Assembly: GCF_018736085.1 (NCBI RefSeq) | Contig: NZ_CP076134.1 | Coordinates: 5,404,501 to 5,468,500 of the forward strand | DNA length: 64,000 bases | Reading direction: 5' to 3' | From: Bradyrhizobium sediminis | GTDB taxonomy: Bacteria > Pseudomonadota > Alphaproteobacteria > Rhizobiales > Xanthobacteraceae | Shown here: piece after piece, positions 1 to 7,769 of the stretch | Position numbering within the stretch: position 1 is the stretch's first letter | How the letters are laid out: every line of letters starts with the position of its first letter | Made by a program: the position numbers and the translations under genes | Notes under the pieces: model-generated | What the model was told of the DNA's origin: nothing | Seen by the model: the letters and a program-made list of their open reading frames with translations, nothing else | Database searches by the model: none

Positions 1-281
1 CGCACTCAAAATGACGTCCGGGCATTTTCAGGCAAAGCGGAAGCCGGTTGGCCGTCAGAAAAATGGCTACCTTAGATTGCGCGTCGCCTAACCGCAAAAC
101 CGGCAACCGCGGACCAAGCGCTGCACATTCCTGAGCAGTGCCTATGCCTTGGAATTAACCGTGGCGCACAAAACGGTAGCCGAACCGCATTGAAAATGCT
201 TACTTTGCTGCGATGCGTTGCTCGTCTGCCCTTCGGCGATGCCGTCGGGTTCCCTTGTCCTCGGTGTGCATTGTGTGAGCC
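1..281. other. Intergenic region upstream of phaR
   Basis: No convincing gene. The first 60 bases resemble the short palindromic repeats seen elsewhere in the window. Close to phaR there is a TGC/GCA-rich stretch at about 207-225 (gctgcgatgcgttgc). PhaR proteins are known to bind TGC-GCA-type sites and to repress their own gene, so this is a possible autoregulatory site, by inference only. Confidence 0.4.
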
Positions 282-893
282 ATGGCGAAATCAGACCAAC
301 CCACCACGATCAAGAAATACGCGAACCGGCGGCTCTATAATACCGGCACCAGCACCTATGTGACGCTCGAGGATCTCGCAGCGATGGTGAAGGAGGGCGA
401 GGACTTCCTCGTCTACGACGCCAAGACCGGTGACGACATTACCCGCTCGGTGCTGGCGCAGATCATTTTCGAGCAGGAAAACAAGGCCGGCCAGAACCTG
501 CTGCCGACCACCTTCCTGCGGCAGCTGATCCGGTTCTACGGCGACAGCATGCAGATGGTGGTGCCGAAGTATCTCGAGCAGTCGATCGACACGCTGACCC
601 GCGAGCAGGAAAAGTTCCGCAAGCAGCTGACCAATACCTTCAGCGGCACGCCCTTTGCTCCCTTGGAGGAGCACGTCCGCCGCAACATGGAATTGTTTCA
701 GCAGACGTTCTCGATGTTCAAGCCGTTCGTGCCGCCGCGCGCCGGGGCCGCAGCCGAACCCGAGAAGGCGCCGGAGCCGGCGCCCGACGCAGACAATATC
801 GACGACCTGCGCCGTCAGATGAAGGACATGCAGGAACGGCTCGAGCGGATGTCGAAAGAGCCGAAGAAGGAAGAGCCGAAGAAGGAAGAGTAG
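282..893 (+). CDS. phaR: Polyhydroxyalkanoate synthesis repressor PhaR
   Basis: PhaR senses polyhydroxybutyrate granules and represses phasin genes and its own gene when polymer is absent. The 203-residue protein has the family N-terminus (IKKYANRRLYNTGTSTYVTL, residues 10-29), the DNA-binding PHB/PHA accumulation regulator domain, then the PHB-binding region (residues about 70-110). It ends in an acidic and lysine-rich tail with two copies of EEPKK. Length and start (ATG, first residues MAKSDQP) fit alphaproteobacterial PhaR. No phaA or phaB lies beside it, but a PHA depolymerase gene occurs at the far end of the window. An insertion sequence sits immediately downstream. The family assignment is firm; the regulated genes are inferred. 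Confidence 0.95.
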   Translation: MAKSDQPTTIKKYANRRLYNTGTSTYVTLEDLAAMVKEGEDFLVYDAKTGDDITRSVLAQIIFEQENKAGQNLLPTTFLRQLIRFYGDSMQMVVPKYLEQSIDTLTREQEKFRKQLTNTFSGTPFAPLEEHVRRNMELFQQTFSMFKPFVPPRAGAAAEPEKAPEPAPDADNIDDLRRQMKDMQERLERMSKEPKKEEPKKEE

Positions 894-933
894 TTTCTTC
901 CTTTGTCGTGTCTGCACGGGAATTTCTCCGCGT

Positions 934-960
934 GTCGTCCCCGCGAACGCGGGGACCCAT
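934..960. repeat. Left half of a palindromic (BIME-type) repeat, cut by the insertion sequence
   Basis: A 9-bp inverted repeat, gtccccgcg (937-945) and cgcggggac (948-956), followed by ccat. The mirror copy lies at 2397-2430. Together with 2335-2430 this forms one composite extragenic repeat interrupted by the insertion sequence. An uninterrupted relative lies at 46504-46637. Confidence 0.85.
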
Positions 961-962
961 AT

Positions 963-975
963 GTGGACGGCCCCC
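963..975 (+). repeat. Subterminal inverted repeat of the insertion sequence, transposase-distal end
   Basis: gtggacggccccc, the exact reverse complement of 2317-2329. Subterminal inverted repeats of about this length distinguish the IS1111 group from the IS110 group. Confidence 0.85.
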
Positions 976-1217
976 GTGCCACAAGAGTTTTTTGAGGTCT
1001 GATCGGATCGCTTGCATCCATATGTCCGGCCTGTTGGTGCGGTCGCTTGGACCGCTGGCCAAGATGGCTTCCGCGACGCGAGTTCCAAACAACCACACGA
1101 CCTGTCTTGGGCCAATGGGTCCCACGGATTGTCTCGCACCTCGGATCGATCGATCCTACCATCTGCTCCTCTTGCAGCTCCGGCTCAGCCGATAAGACGA
1201 ACTTACCGGCTGATCTC
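976..1217 (-). ncRNA. Candidate bridge RNA / seekRNA of the insertion sequence
   Basis: This non-coding end of the element holds two short segments that match the insertion site. atgggtccc (1115-1123) is the reverse complement of gggacccat (952-960), which abuts the left end. caaccaca (1090-1097) is identical to 2335-2342, which abuts the right end. One segment matches each DNA strand and they are 17 bases apart, the arrangement expected of a target-binding loop. A hairpin (gcggtc / gaccgc, about 1039-1056) lies nearby. IS110-type elements are known to use such an RNA to choose their target. RNA ends, promoter and donor-binding loop are not resolved, and the strand is assumed to be that of the transposase. 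Confidence 0.6.
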
Positions 1218-2258
1218 TTAGGCGGCTGACGCCGATGCCTCAGACATCCGCGCGCCGTCGTAATTATCCCCCGTAACCATCAGTTTCCAGGCGATGCGGG
1301 CAATCTTGTTGGCGAGCGCCACCGCCGCGAGTTTTGGCGGCTTGCGCTTGAGCAAAGCGATCAGCCAGGGCGATGGATGGCCACGGCCGTACTTCGCCTG
1401 CTGAATCACGGCGGTCGCTCCTGCCACCAGCACGCTGCGCAACCTCTCATCGCCGGCACGGGTGATCTTGCCGAGCCGGGTTTTGCCGGCAGTGGAGTGG
1501 TCTTTCGGGGTCAGTCCGAGCCAGGCCGCAAAATGCCGGCCCGAGGAGAAGGCACGCGGATCAGGCGTCTTCATCACCAGCGCCGTGGCGCCGATCGGCC
1601 CGACTCCTGGAATCTTCGCCAAGCGCCGGCTATCGGCATTGCCGCGGTGCCAGGCCCTCAGCCTGGCTTCGATTGCCTTCAACTCTCCCTGCAACTGCGC
1701 GTACTCGCGGCCCTGGACCGCAAACGACTCGCGCGCCAGCGCCGGCACGCTGTCATCTTGCGCGATGCCAGCTAAAAGCGGTTCGATCTTGTCGAGGCCC
1801 TTGGCCACCGCAAGGCCGAACTCTGCCGCATAGCCCCGGATCATATTGCTGAGCTGGGTGCGACGGGCGACCATCTGCTCGCGGAGACCTGCCAGCATCA
1901 AAGCTGCCTGCTGCTCGGCCGTCTTCACTGGCACAAACCGCATCGTCGGTCGGCCCATCGCTTCACACAGCCCCTCGGCATCTCGCCCGTCGTTCTTGTT
2001 CCGCCTGACGTAAGGCTTCACGTGTTGCGGCGCGATCAGCTTCACCTCGTGGCCGAGCTTGCCAAGCTCGCGCGCCCAATAATGCGCCGCACCGCAGGCC
2101 TCGATCCCGATCACGGTCGGCGGCTGCTTGGTAAAAAATGCCACCATTTGCGCCCGGCCGAGCCGCCTGCGCAACACCGGCCGTTCGGTCGCATCAACCC
2201 CATGCAGCTGGAAAATATGCTTCGACGTATCCATGCCAATTCGGATAATCTGTTCCAC
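1218..2258 (-). CDS. IS110 family transposase (DEDD recombinase)
   Basis: The 346-residue protein is of full family length. The N-terminal RuvC-like DEDD domain shows MDTSK (D9), IGIEACG (E53 region) and NDGRDAEG (the two late aspartates). The C-terminal Transposase_20 domain contains the helix-hairpin-helix-like KIPGVGPIGATAL and the STAGKTRLGK stretch, where the family carries its catalytic serine. The start is a GTG with aaaggag a few bases upstream. No frameshift or stop is seen, so it is probably active or recently active. In this family the enzyme excises the element as a circle and inserts it under guidance of an RNA encoded in the element. Confidence 0.95.
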   Translation of the reverse strand: MEQIIRIGMDTSKHIFQLHGVDATERPVLRRRLGRAQMVAFFTKQPPTVIGIEACGAAHYWARELGKLGHEVKLIAPQHVKPYVRRNKNDGRDAEGLCEAMGRPTMRFVPVKTAEQQAALMLAGLREQMVARRTQLSNMIRGYAAEFGLAVAKGLDKIEPLLAGIAQDDSVPALARESFAVQGREYAQLQGELKAIEARLRAWHRGNADSRRLAKIPGVGPIGATALVMKTPDPRAFSSGRHFAAWLGLTPKDHSTAGKTRLGKITRAGDERLRSVLVAGATAVIQQAKYGRGHPSPWLIALLKRKPPKLAAVALANKIARIAWKLMVTGDNYDGARMSEASASAA

Positions 2259-2316
2259 GGACGGCTCCTTTGTCTGAGATTTGCAACAACCTCATTCTGG
2301 CACAACTGATGCCGTA

Positions 2317-2329
2317 GGGGGCCGTCCAC
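2317..2329 (-). repeat. Subterminal inverted repeat of the insertion sequence, transposase-proximal end
   Basis: gggggccgtccac, the exact reverse complement of 963-975. Confidence 0.85.
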
Positions 2330-2334
2330 CCCAT

Positions 2335-2430
2335 CAACCACAAATCGGTGTTGTTGAGGGAAGGCGTCTACCACATCGCCTGACCGATGGGCCGCGGCGT
2401 ATGGGTCCCCGCGTTCGCGGGGACGACGAA
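2335..2430. repeat. Right half of the interrupted palindromic repeat
   Basis: Begins aaccacaaatcgg and ends with gtccccgcg / cgcggggac (2405-2413 and 2416-2424), inverted relative to the copy at 937-956. Joining 960 to 2335 or 2336 restores a continuous unit of the kind seen uninterrupted at 46504-46637. Confidence 0.8.
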
Positions 2431-2452
2431 GTTTTCTTGGTGCCGGAAGGTT

Positions 2453-4255
2453 CTAACTCGCCGCCGGCAACACCGTTGCGCGCCGATCCCACGGCCGCTC
2501 CGATGACGCCAGCCCGATCAGCCGTCCCTGGATGTAGTCGCAACCCCATTCGCGCAGCATCACCGCGGACTCTTCGTCCTGGACCCATTCCGCGACGGTC
2601 CTGATTTGCAGCCGGCGCGCCAGATCGATCAGCGTCTGCACGAAGGCGCGATCGTCGGCCGAGCGCGCGATGTTCTGCACGAAGGCGCCGTCGACTTTAA
2701 CAATATCGACGCCGAGCTTGCGCAGATTCCGGAACGAGGTGTAACCGGCGCCGAAATCGTCGATCGCGATCTTGCTGCCGAAGTTCTTCAGCCGCGTGAC
2801 GAAGCCGCGGACGTCGTCGATATCCTGGATCGCGACGGTTTCGGTGATTTCCACGATCAGCCGCTCGGCCACGCCCGGATGGGCGCGCATCAGCGATTCG
2901 ATCGAGGCCCACCAGTCCGGGTCCATCGTGGTGTCGGGCGAGATGTTGAGGCTGAGCTGCACCTGCGGCGAGTTTGCGAGTTCGGCCACGACGAGCTCGA
3001 GCACGCGGTGATCGACCAGCCGGATCAGGCCGAGCTTCTCCGCCACCGGAACGATGTCCGGCGCCAGCAGAACCTGTCCGTCGCCCTGCTCCATGCGGAC
3101 CAGGCACTCGTAGAACGCCGCGTCCCGCGAACGCGCTTCGACCACCGGCTCGTATGCCATCACGATCCGGCGCTCGTTGAGCGCGGTGACGATCTCGTCG
3201 GTGACGCGGATATTGACGCGGCGCTGGGCGTCGCGCTCGACATTGGGACGCCACACCAGGAACGACCCGGCGCGGCGGCGCTTTGCCATGTCGAGCGTTT
3301 CATGGGCGCGGTTGATCGCCTCGTCGGCGTTGTGCGCATAGCGCGGCACGCTGACCGCGCCGATCGACGCGGTGACCGAGACCGGGCCGGACCGGGTCGG
3401 CACCACCTCGTCGCGGATGCCCGCCAGGAACCGCTCGGCGGCGACATTCATGTCGTCGACGGTGCAGTTCTTCAGGATCAGCCCGAATTTGTTGCCGGAG
3501 AACCGGCCGAGCACGTCACCGGCGCGCAGCCGCGCCCGGATGCGCTGCGCCACTTCGGAAATCACCGCGTCCGCAACGTCGAAGCCGAAGGCATCGTTGA
3601 TGCGCGCCAGACGATCGATGCCGATCAGCATGAAGGCGCAGGCGGTGCGGAAGCGCGAGGATTCTTCGATGGCCTCGGCCAATGAGGCGATCAGATGGGT
3701 GCGATTGAGTTCGCCGGTCAAGGGGTCGTTGCGCGACAGTTTCAAAAGCTGCTCGTCGCGGGCGTGGCGTTCGTTGTTGACGCGGACGATGCCATGGGCG
3801 TGCGCCGGCCTGCCGTCGGCGCCGGCGAACCAGCAGCCGGTTTCCTCGATCCAGAGCACGGGGGCGGAGGTAGAGGTCCGCACGCCGTACTCGACCCGGT
3901 AGGGCACGCCGTCGCCGCCGCGCGCCGGCGGCGTATGGCCCAGCGCGTCGGACCGGATCGTGCGCGCCGGCTCGATCAGCTTGGAAAACTCGGCGCCGCT
4001 GGCCAGCGTCTCCGCCGGAATATCCGGAAAGACCGAGGTCAATTGATCGCTCCAGACAATGGCGTCGGTGGCGATGTCCCACGCGAACGCCGCCTGGCCG
4101 AGCGAAGCAAGGATGGTGGAAGCTTGCGGGGCAACGGGTTTCACGGACGCCTCGTTTCGGGACACTGCCGGGTGATTCGCTGCCTTAAGGATAGTGCCTG
4201 TTTTGCCCCCGGCCAGCGCGTATTCCGCAAAAGTGGGGACCGGTCTTGCGATCAT
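2453..4255 (-). CDS. GGDEF/EAL domain protein with degenerate GGDEF motif
   Basis: Cyclic-di-GMP type signalling protein, 600 residues, no obvious membrane segment. A PAS-like region (about 50-165) is followed by a GGDEF domain (about 170-335) and an EAL domain (about 350-595). The GGDEF signature is SGNKF (253-257), so diguanylate cyclase activity is probably lost. The EAL motif reads ECL (383-385), with NIS (437-439), EITE (469-472), DD (499-500), K520, AEWVQ (555-559) and a glutamine in YIQG retained. Phosphodiesterase activity is therefore possible, perhaps GTP-modulated. The first codons overlap a palindromic repeat (4215-4264), so a GTG at 4165 (570 residues) is a likely alternative start. 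Target unknown. Confidence 0.9.
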   Translation of the reverse strand: MIARPVPTFAEYALAGGKTGTILKAANHPAVSRNEASVKPVAPQASTILASLGQAAFAWDIATDAIVWSDQLTSVFPDIPAETLASGAEFSKLIEPARTIRSDALGHTPPARGGDGVPYRVEYGVRTSTSAPVLWIEETGCWFAGADGRPAHAHGIVRVNNERHARDEQLLKLSRNDPLTGELNRTHLIASLAEAIEESSRFRTACAFMLIGIDRLARINDAFGFDVADAVISEVAQRIRARLRAGDVLGRFSGNKFGLILKNCTVDDMNVAAERFLAGIRDEVVPTRSGPVSVTASIGAVSVPRYAHNADEAINRAHETLDMAKRRRAGSFLVWRPNVERDAQRRVNIRVTDEIVTALNERRIVMAYEPVVEARSRDAAFYECLVRMEQGDGQVLLAPDIVPVAEKLGLIRLVDHRVLELVVAELANSPQVQLSLNISPDTTMDPDWWASIESLMRAHPGVAERLIVEITETVAIQDIDDVRGFVTRLKNFGSKIAIDDFGAGYTSFRNLRKLGVDIVKVDGAFVQNIARSADDRAFVQTLIDLARRLQIRTVAEWVQDEESAVMLREWGCDYIQGRLIGLASSERPWDRRATVLPAAS

Positions 4256-4264
4256 GATACGCGC
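4215..4264. repeat. Short palindromic intergenic repeat, family A, copy 1
   Basis: Runs from gcgtattccgcaaaagt to a closing atacgc, so its ends are inverted. It shares gcgtattccgcaaaagt and taccggtcttg-like blocks with the copy at 6591-6639. It overlaps the first codons of the longest reading of the GGDEF/EAL gene, which argues for a later start there. Confidence 0.7.
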
Positions 4265-4472
4265 GAATCATTAAAGGGCAGCATTTTCCTGCGGCAAACC
4301 GGTTCCGGCTGTGCCGGAAAATGCTCCGCGCAAAGTTCATAAACAATTCGGAAACCACGTTGTGAGGCCGCCGGGAACCAATCGGCGAGCTCCGGCATGG
4401 CCCTTGCGATGAAGAGATCGGAACGGGCGTCGCGTCCCAGAACGCGACAGTTGAGCCGGATTTCGATTTGCG

Positions 4473-4778
4473 ATGTCAAGCAACAGTCGACCAGAGCAGA
4501 CGGCAAATGACGGCGGCGTTGCCGACGCCGGGCCCGCCTGTGTCGCGCTGGTGCCGATGGTCCAGCGCACCGAATGGACGAGGACCGCCACCCAGCCGCC
4601 CTCCCGGCCGACCTCGACCTTTGTCACCCAACTGCTGGCCACCGCCGAGTATGCCCCGCAGACCCGCGGCTTGCGGCGGGCAACAGCCGCCGACGCGCGG
4701 ACCGCCTACAGCACGAGCCAGCGCCAGGTCCAGATTCAGGCCCGGGTAGCGGGCATCCGGACCAGGCAAACCATCTAA
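4473..4778 (+). CDS. Small hypothetical protein, 101 residues
   Basis: Reads MSSNSRPEQTANDGG and continues through FVTQLLATAEYAPQTR and a polar C-terminus rich in arginine, threonine and glutamine. It resembles the short uncharacterised proteins often found in Bradyrhizobium, but I cannot name a family. No signal peptide, membrane segment or known motif is visible. It runs plus-strand and converges with the downstream membrane protein gene, with a 9-base gap between the stops. The start is weakly supported (gagccgga about 12 bases upstream). A larger frame on the other strand over the same bases looks like a shadow. Confidence 0.5.
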   Translation: MSSNSRPEQTANDGGVADAGPACVALVPMVQRTEWTRTATQPPSRPTSTFVTQLLATAEYAPQTRGLRRATAADARTAYSTSQRQVQIQARVAGIRTRQTI

Positions 4779-4787
4779 ACCCGGGAG

Positions 4788-5453
4788 TTAGCGCGGCGCG
4801 TCCGGCGACGGGTGCGAACCGTCGCCCGGCTGCAATCCCGGAGACGTGACCGCCGGCGGGGGCGTGTGCGCAGCGACCTCCGGATGCACGATTTTCGGTT
4901 CGGCGCGATCGAGGGGCACGGATTCGGCGGCCGGCGCCGGCGCTGAAGGGGCCGGTGCAGACTGAGGTTCGAAGTGAGGTTCGGGCGCAGCCGTTTCGGC
5001 GTTTCGCGCGCCCCGCCGCGAGACCGCGGGAGCTGACGCCAGCTGCGTCCCGCGCCGCGCCCGCAGCGCAATGCCCGACAGGAAATCCACCAGCGCGAGC
5101 AGCGTCAGCAGGAAATAGGTCGAGGTACCGAATTTCGGCCACAGCAAGAACTCGGCGGCCGCGGCGCCGAACACGACCAGCGACAACAAATGATCGGTGA
5201 GATATTTCGCGCCCGGGCGCGCGCCCTTGATGACCTCGAACATGAGCATCAAGACGCTGAGAGCCAGCAGCATATCGCTGAGGTTCACCGGCCAATCGAC
5301 GTCGGATATCAGCGTCAGCTTCAGAACCGGATCGGCGAAGGAAACGCCGGGCATCAGGAAGACGATGATATTGTAGATCGCGAGCGGAATCAGAAGAAGC
5401 GGAAAACCGATCATCGACATCGGCGAGGCCTTCTTTCCAGGCAAGAAAATCAA
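4788..5453 (-). CDS. Conserved membrane protein of unknown function
   Basis: 221 residues with about four hydrophobic segments (roughly 14-35, 57-75, 87-107 and 112-130), followed by a proline- and alanine-rich hydrophilic tail (about 135-221) with several histidines. It looks like an inner-membrane protein with a disordered cytoplasmic or periplasmic tail. An internal in-frame ATG (residue 12, MSMIGF) is an alternative start. It lies downstream of rpmF on the same strand, with about 110 bases and a hairpin between them. I do not recognise the family. Confidence 0.7.
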   Translation of the reverse strand: MIFLPGKKASPMSMIGFPLLLIPLAIYNIIVFLMPGVSFADPVLKLTLISDVDWPVNLSDMLLALSVLMLMFEVIKGARPGAKYLTDHLLSLVVFGAAAAEFLLWPKFGTSTYFLLTLLALVDFLSGIALRARRGTQLASAPAVSRRGARNAETAAPEPHFEPQSAPAPSAPAPAAESVPLDRAEPKIVHPEVAAHTPPPAVTSPGLQPGDGSHPSPDAPR

Positions 5454-5463
5454 GGCGCTTTCA

Positions 5464-5483
5464 GGCGGACCGCCCGGTCCGCC
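5464..5483. terminator. Hairpin between rpmF and the membrane protein gene
   Basis: Perfect 9-bp inverted repeat ggcggaccg / cggtccgcc with a 2-base loop, about 80 bases past the rpmF stop. No run of T follows on the minus strand, so it may be a weak terminator or a transcript-stabilising hairpin. Confidence 0.45.
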
Positions 5484-5561
5484 GCAGGAAATCGTCTCAC
5501 CTCACGCGTTGGCCGAATTCAGGCAGGCAGGACCATCTCGGCCTGCCGCCTGCCGCCCCGG

Positions 5562-5747
5562 TCAGGATTCCTTCTTGGCCTTCAGCACCTGCCGGCCCTT
5601 GTACATGCCGGTCTTCAGGTCGAGGTGGTGCGGACGGCGCAATTCACCGGAATCCTTGTCCTCGGCATAGGTCGGCTTCTTCAGCGCGTCCGCCGAGCGG
5701 CGCATGCCACGCCGCGAGGGCGATGTTTTTCTACGGGGAACGGCCAT
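5562..5747 (-). CDS. rpmF: 50S ribosomal protein L32
   Basis: The 61-residue protein [20 protein letters not shown]... matches bacterial L32 of the alphaproteobacterial type, including the [16 protein letters not shown] block near the C-terminus. A longer reading from 5780 adds eleven residues. The ATG at 5747 is preferred because it is preceded by agagga and gives the canonical L32 N-terminus. It is a structural protein of the large ribosomal subunit. mtgA lies upstream on the same strand. Confidence 0.97.
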   Translation of the reverse strand: MAVPRRKTSPSRRGMRRSADALKKPTYAEDKDSGELRRPHHLDLKTGMYKGRQVLKAKKES

Positions 5748-5894
5748 GTCGGTGTCCTCTAGGGGTGTTGTCGGAGGCATCGTCCGTGGGCGGACCGCTC
5801 AAGCGCTTTTGGGCCACGAGCTGAAATGCCGATAAGGCCGCGCTTATAGAGGAAGGGGTGCGCCAAAGCTAGGTTCAAAATACGCCCAATTGGC

Positions 5895-6572
5895 TCAAAA
5901 AGCGCGATTTTCGCTCCAGCATCGCTGCAGGGCGGGGGCCTGCGCCCGGGCCACATAGGTCCAGGCCAGACGGCGGACGCCTGGGCCGGGATTGCGGGCG
6001 CTGCGCCTGATGGGATTGGGCAGGATCGCCGCCAAAAGCGCGGCTTCGCGTGGCGACAGGCTGGAGGCGGAATGGCCGAAGGCGTAGGCAGCCCCTGCCT
6101 CGGCCCCGAACCGGCCGGACGGCCCCCATTCGGCGATGTTGAGGTAAATCTCCAAGATTCGCTGCTTCGGCAGCACCAGATCAATCCACATCGCCAGCGG
6201 GACCTCCAGAGCCTTGCGGACCACGCTGCGGCCCGGCCACAGGAACAGGTTTTTCGTCACCTGCTGGGTGATGGTCGAGCCGCCGCGCGCCACCTCGCCG
6301 TCCTCAGCGTCGTCGATCACGTCGCGTAGCGCGTCCCAGTCGACGCCGCGATGGCTGCAGAATTTGGCGTCCTCGGAGGCCACCACCGAGCGCGGCAGCG
6401 CCGACGAAATCGCCCTGAAATCGATCCATTGCCGCGACACCGGCGCACCTCTGACCCAGCGCCAGGCCATCAGCGTCGAGACCGGATGGCCGGCGCGATA
6501 GAACGGCGCCAGCAGGTACGGCAGCAACAAAACGGCCAGCACGATCAGCAACAGATTTCGGGCAATGCGCAA
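5895..6572 (-). CDS. mtgA: Monofunctional peptidoglycan transglycosylase
   Basis: Polymerises lipid II into glycan strands at the outer face of the inner membrane. The 225-residue protein has one N-terminal membrane anchor (about 6-26), then a GT51 domain with VASEDAKF (catalytic E67), GGSTITQQ (97-104) and the NIAEWGP block. There is no transpeptidase domain, which distinguishes it from the class A PBP near 52 kb. Length fits the family. It is followed by rpmF about 150 bases downstream. Confidence 0.95.
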   Translation of the reverse strand: MRIARNLLLIVLAVLLLPYLLAPFYRAGHPVSTLMAWRWVRGAPVSRQWIDFRAISSALPRSVVASEDAKFCSHRGVDWDALRDVIDDAEDGEVARGGSTITQQVTKNLFLWPGRSVVRKALEVPLAMWIDLVLPKQRILEIYLNIAEWGPSGRFGAEAGAAYAFGHSASSLSPREAALLAAILPNPIRRSARNPGPGVRRLAWTYVARAQAPALQRCWSENRAF

Positions 6573-6590
6573 ATCTGAGGTTTCTGGTTC

Positions 6591-6639
6591 AGCGCGTATT
6601 CCGCAAAAGTGAATACCGGTCTTGTGAGCAGAATACGCC
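6591..6639. repeat. Short palindromic intergenic repeat, family A, copy 2
   Basis: gcgtattccgcaaaagtg to gaatacgcc, sharing its core with 4215-4264. It lies between the divergent mtgA and ispA genes. Confidence 0.7.
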
Positions 6640-6814
6640 AGGGGTTAGGGCAAAGGGCGGCGAAGGGGCCGGTATTGAGCATATCTCAATGATAAATCCC
6701 GGTTTTTCCAGCGCTATTAAGGCGCCGCGACCCCGCCGGTGGAATTGACGAAGCCGGTGCCATCAACGATTGTCCGGCCAAATCGACGTAAGACTATTCC
6801 CCGGAGCTTCCTTG

Positions 6815-7738
6815 ATGACGACCGCCACTGCCACCGACTTTGCGAAACGACTGGACCAGACCGCGGAGGATACCGAAGCTCTGCTGGCGAAGCTGTTATC
6901 CGACACGCTCCTGCCCGACGAAATCGCGCGACCGAAGCGGCTGATGGAGGCCATGCGCTATTCCACCCTCGGCGGCGGCAAACGCTTGCGGCCGTTCCTG
7001 GTGGTCGAGAGTTCGGCCGTGTTCGGCGTCCCGCGCGAGGCGGCGCTATTGGCCGGCGCCGCGCTCGAATGCATCCACTGCTATTCGCTGATCCACGACG
7101 ATCTCCCGGCGATGGACAACAGCGATCTGCGCCGCGGCCGGCCGACGCTGCACAAGAAGACCGATGACGCCACCGCGATCCTGGCCGGCGACGGGCTATT
7201 GACGCTCGCCTTCGACATCATCACCCGCGACGAACTCCACAACGACCCGACCGTGCGCCTGCTGCTCACCCGCGCGCTGGCGCGGGCGTCGGGAATCGGC
7301 GGCATGGTCGGCGGCCAGATGCTCGACCTCGCCGGCGAAGGCCGGTTCGGCGACCGCGAGCCGGTCGACGTCGCGCGGCTGCAGCAGATGAAGACCGGCG
7401 CGCTGTTGCGCTACGGCTGCATCGCCGGCGCGATCCTCGGCCAGTCCACGCCAGCGCAATACCAGGCGCTTGACGATTACGGCCGCGCGCTGGGCGAGGC
7501 GTTCCAGATCGCCGACGATCTGCTCGACGTCGAGGGCGACGCGGCCGCGCTCGGCAAGCAGACCGGACAGGATGCGGCACTGGGCAAGACCACCTTCGTC
7601 ACCCAGCTCGGGATCGACGGCGCCAAGCAGCGCGTGCGCGATCTCCTGGCCAAGGCCGACTCCGCGCTTTCGATCTTCGGCGCCAAGGGCGACGTGCTGC
7701 GTGCGGCGGCGCGATTCGTCGCCGACCGCAAGAGCTGA
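6815..7738 (+). CDS. ispA: Polyprenyl synthetase (farnesyl/geranyl diphosphate synthase type)
   Basis: Condenses isopentenyl diphosphate with allylic diphosphates in isoprenoid synthesis, in the cytoplasm. The 307-residue protein has both aspartate-rich motifs: DDLPAMD in the first (residues about 90-96) and ADDLLD in the second (about 228-233). The GGGKRLRP substrate-binding block lies near residue 50. A longer reading starts at 6770, but the ATG at 6815 has ggag nine bases upstream and gives the usual N-terminus. Chain-length specificity cannot be fixed from sequence alone; IspA-like FPP synthase is the most likely. Another isoprenoid gene, ispG, lies 3 kb downstream but not in the same operon. 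Confidence 0.92.
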   Translation: MTTATATDFAKRLDQTAEDTEALLAKLLSDTLLPDEIARPKRLMEAMRYSTLGGGKRLRPFLVVESSAVFGVPREAALLAGAALECIHCYSLIHDDLPAMDNSDLRRGRPTLHKKTDDATAILAGDGLLTLAFDIITRDELHNDPTVRLLLTRALARASGIGGMVGGQMLDLAGEGRFGDREPVDVARLQQMKTGALLRYGCIAGAILGQSTPAQYQALDDYGRALGEAFQIADDLLDVEGDAAALGKQTGQDAALGKTTFVTQLGIDGAKQRVRDLLAKADSALSIFGAKGDVLRAAARFVADRKS

Positions 7739-7769
7739 CCACGCGAAGACGCGCGTCCCGGAAGGACGT

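Larger units (their letters stand above)
961..2334 (-). mobile_element. IS110 family (IS1111-group-like) insertion sequence, apparently complete
   Basis: The element is about 1.37 kb, the normal size for this family. It carries one DEDD transposase gene on the minus strand, 13-bp perfect subterminal inverted repeats (963-975 and 2317-2329), a short end upstream of the transposase (76 bp) and a long non-coding end downstream of it (257 bp). That layout is the one known for the IS1111 group, which carries its guide RNA downstream of the transposase. Boundaries come from the break in the surrounding repeat. The bases cccat occur both just outside the left end (956-960) and at the right end (2330-2334), so ends could shift by up to five bases. 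No longer target duplication is seen. Confidence 0.85.

Noticed and set aside
908..1229. Short plus-strand frames downstream of phaR
   Set aside because: They lie in the non-coding end of the insertion sequence, better explained as its guide RNA region.
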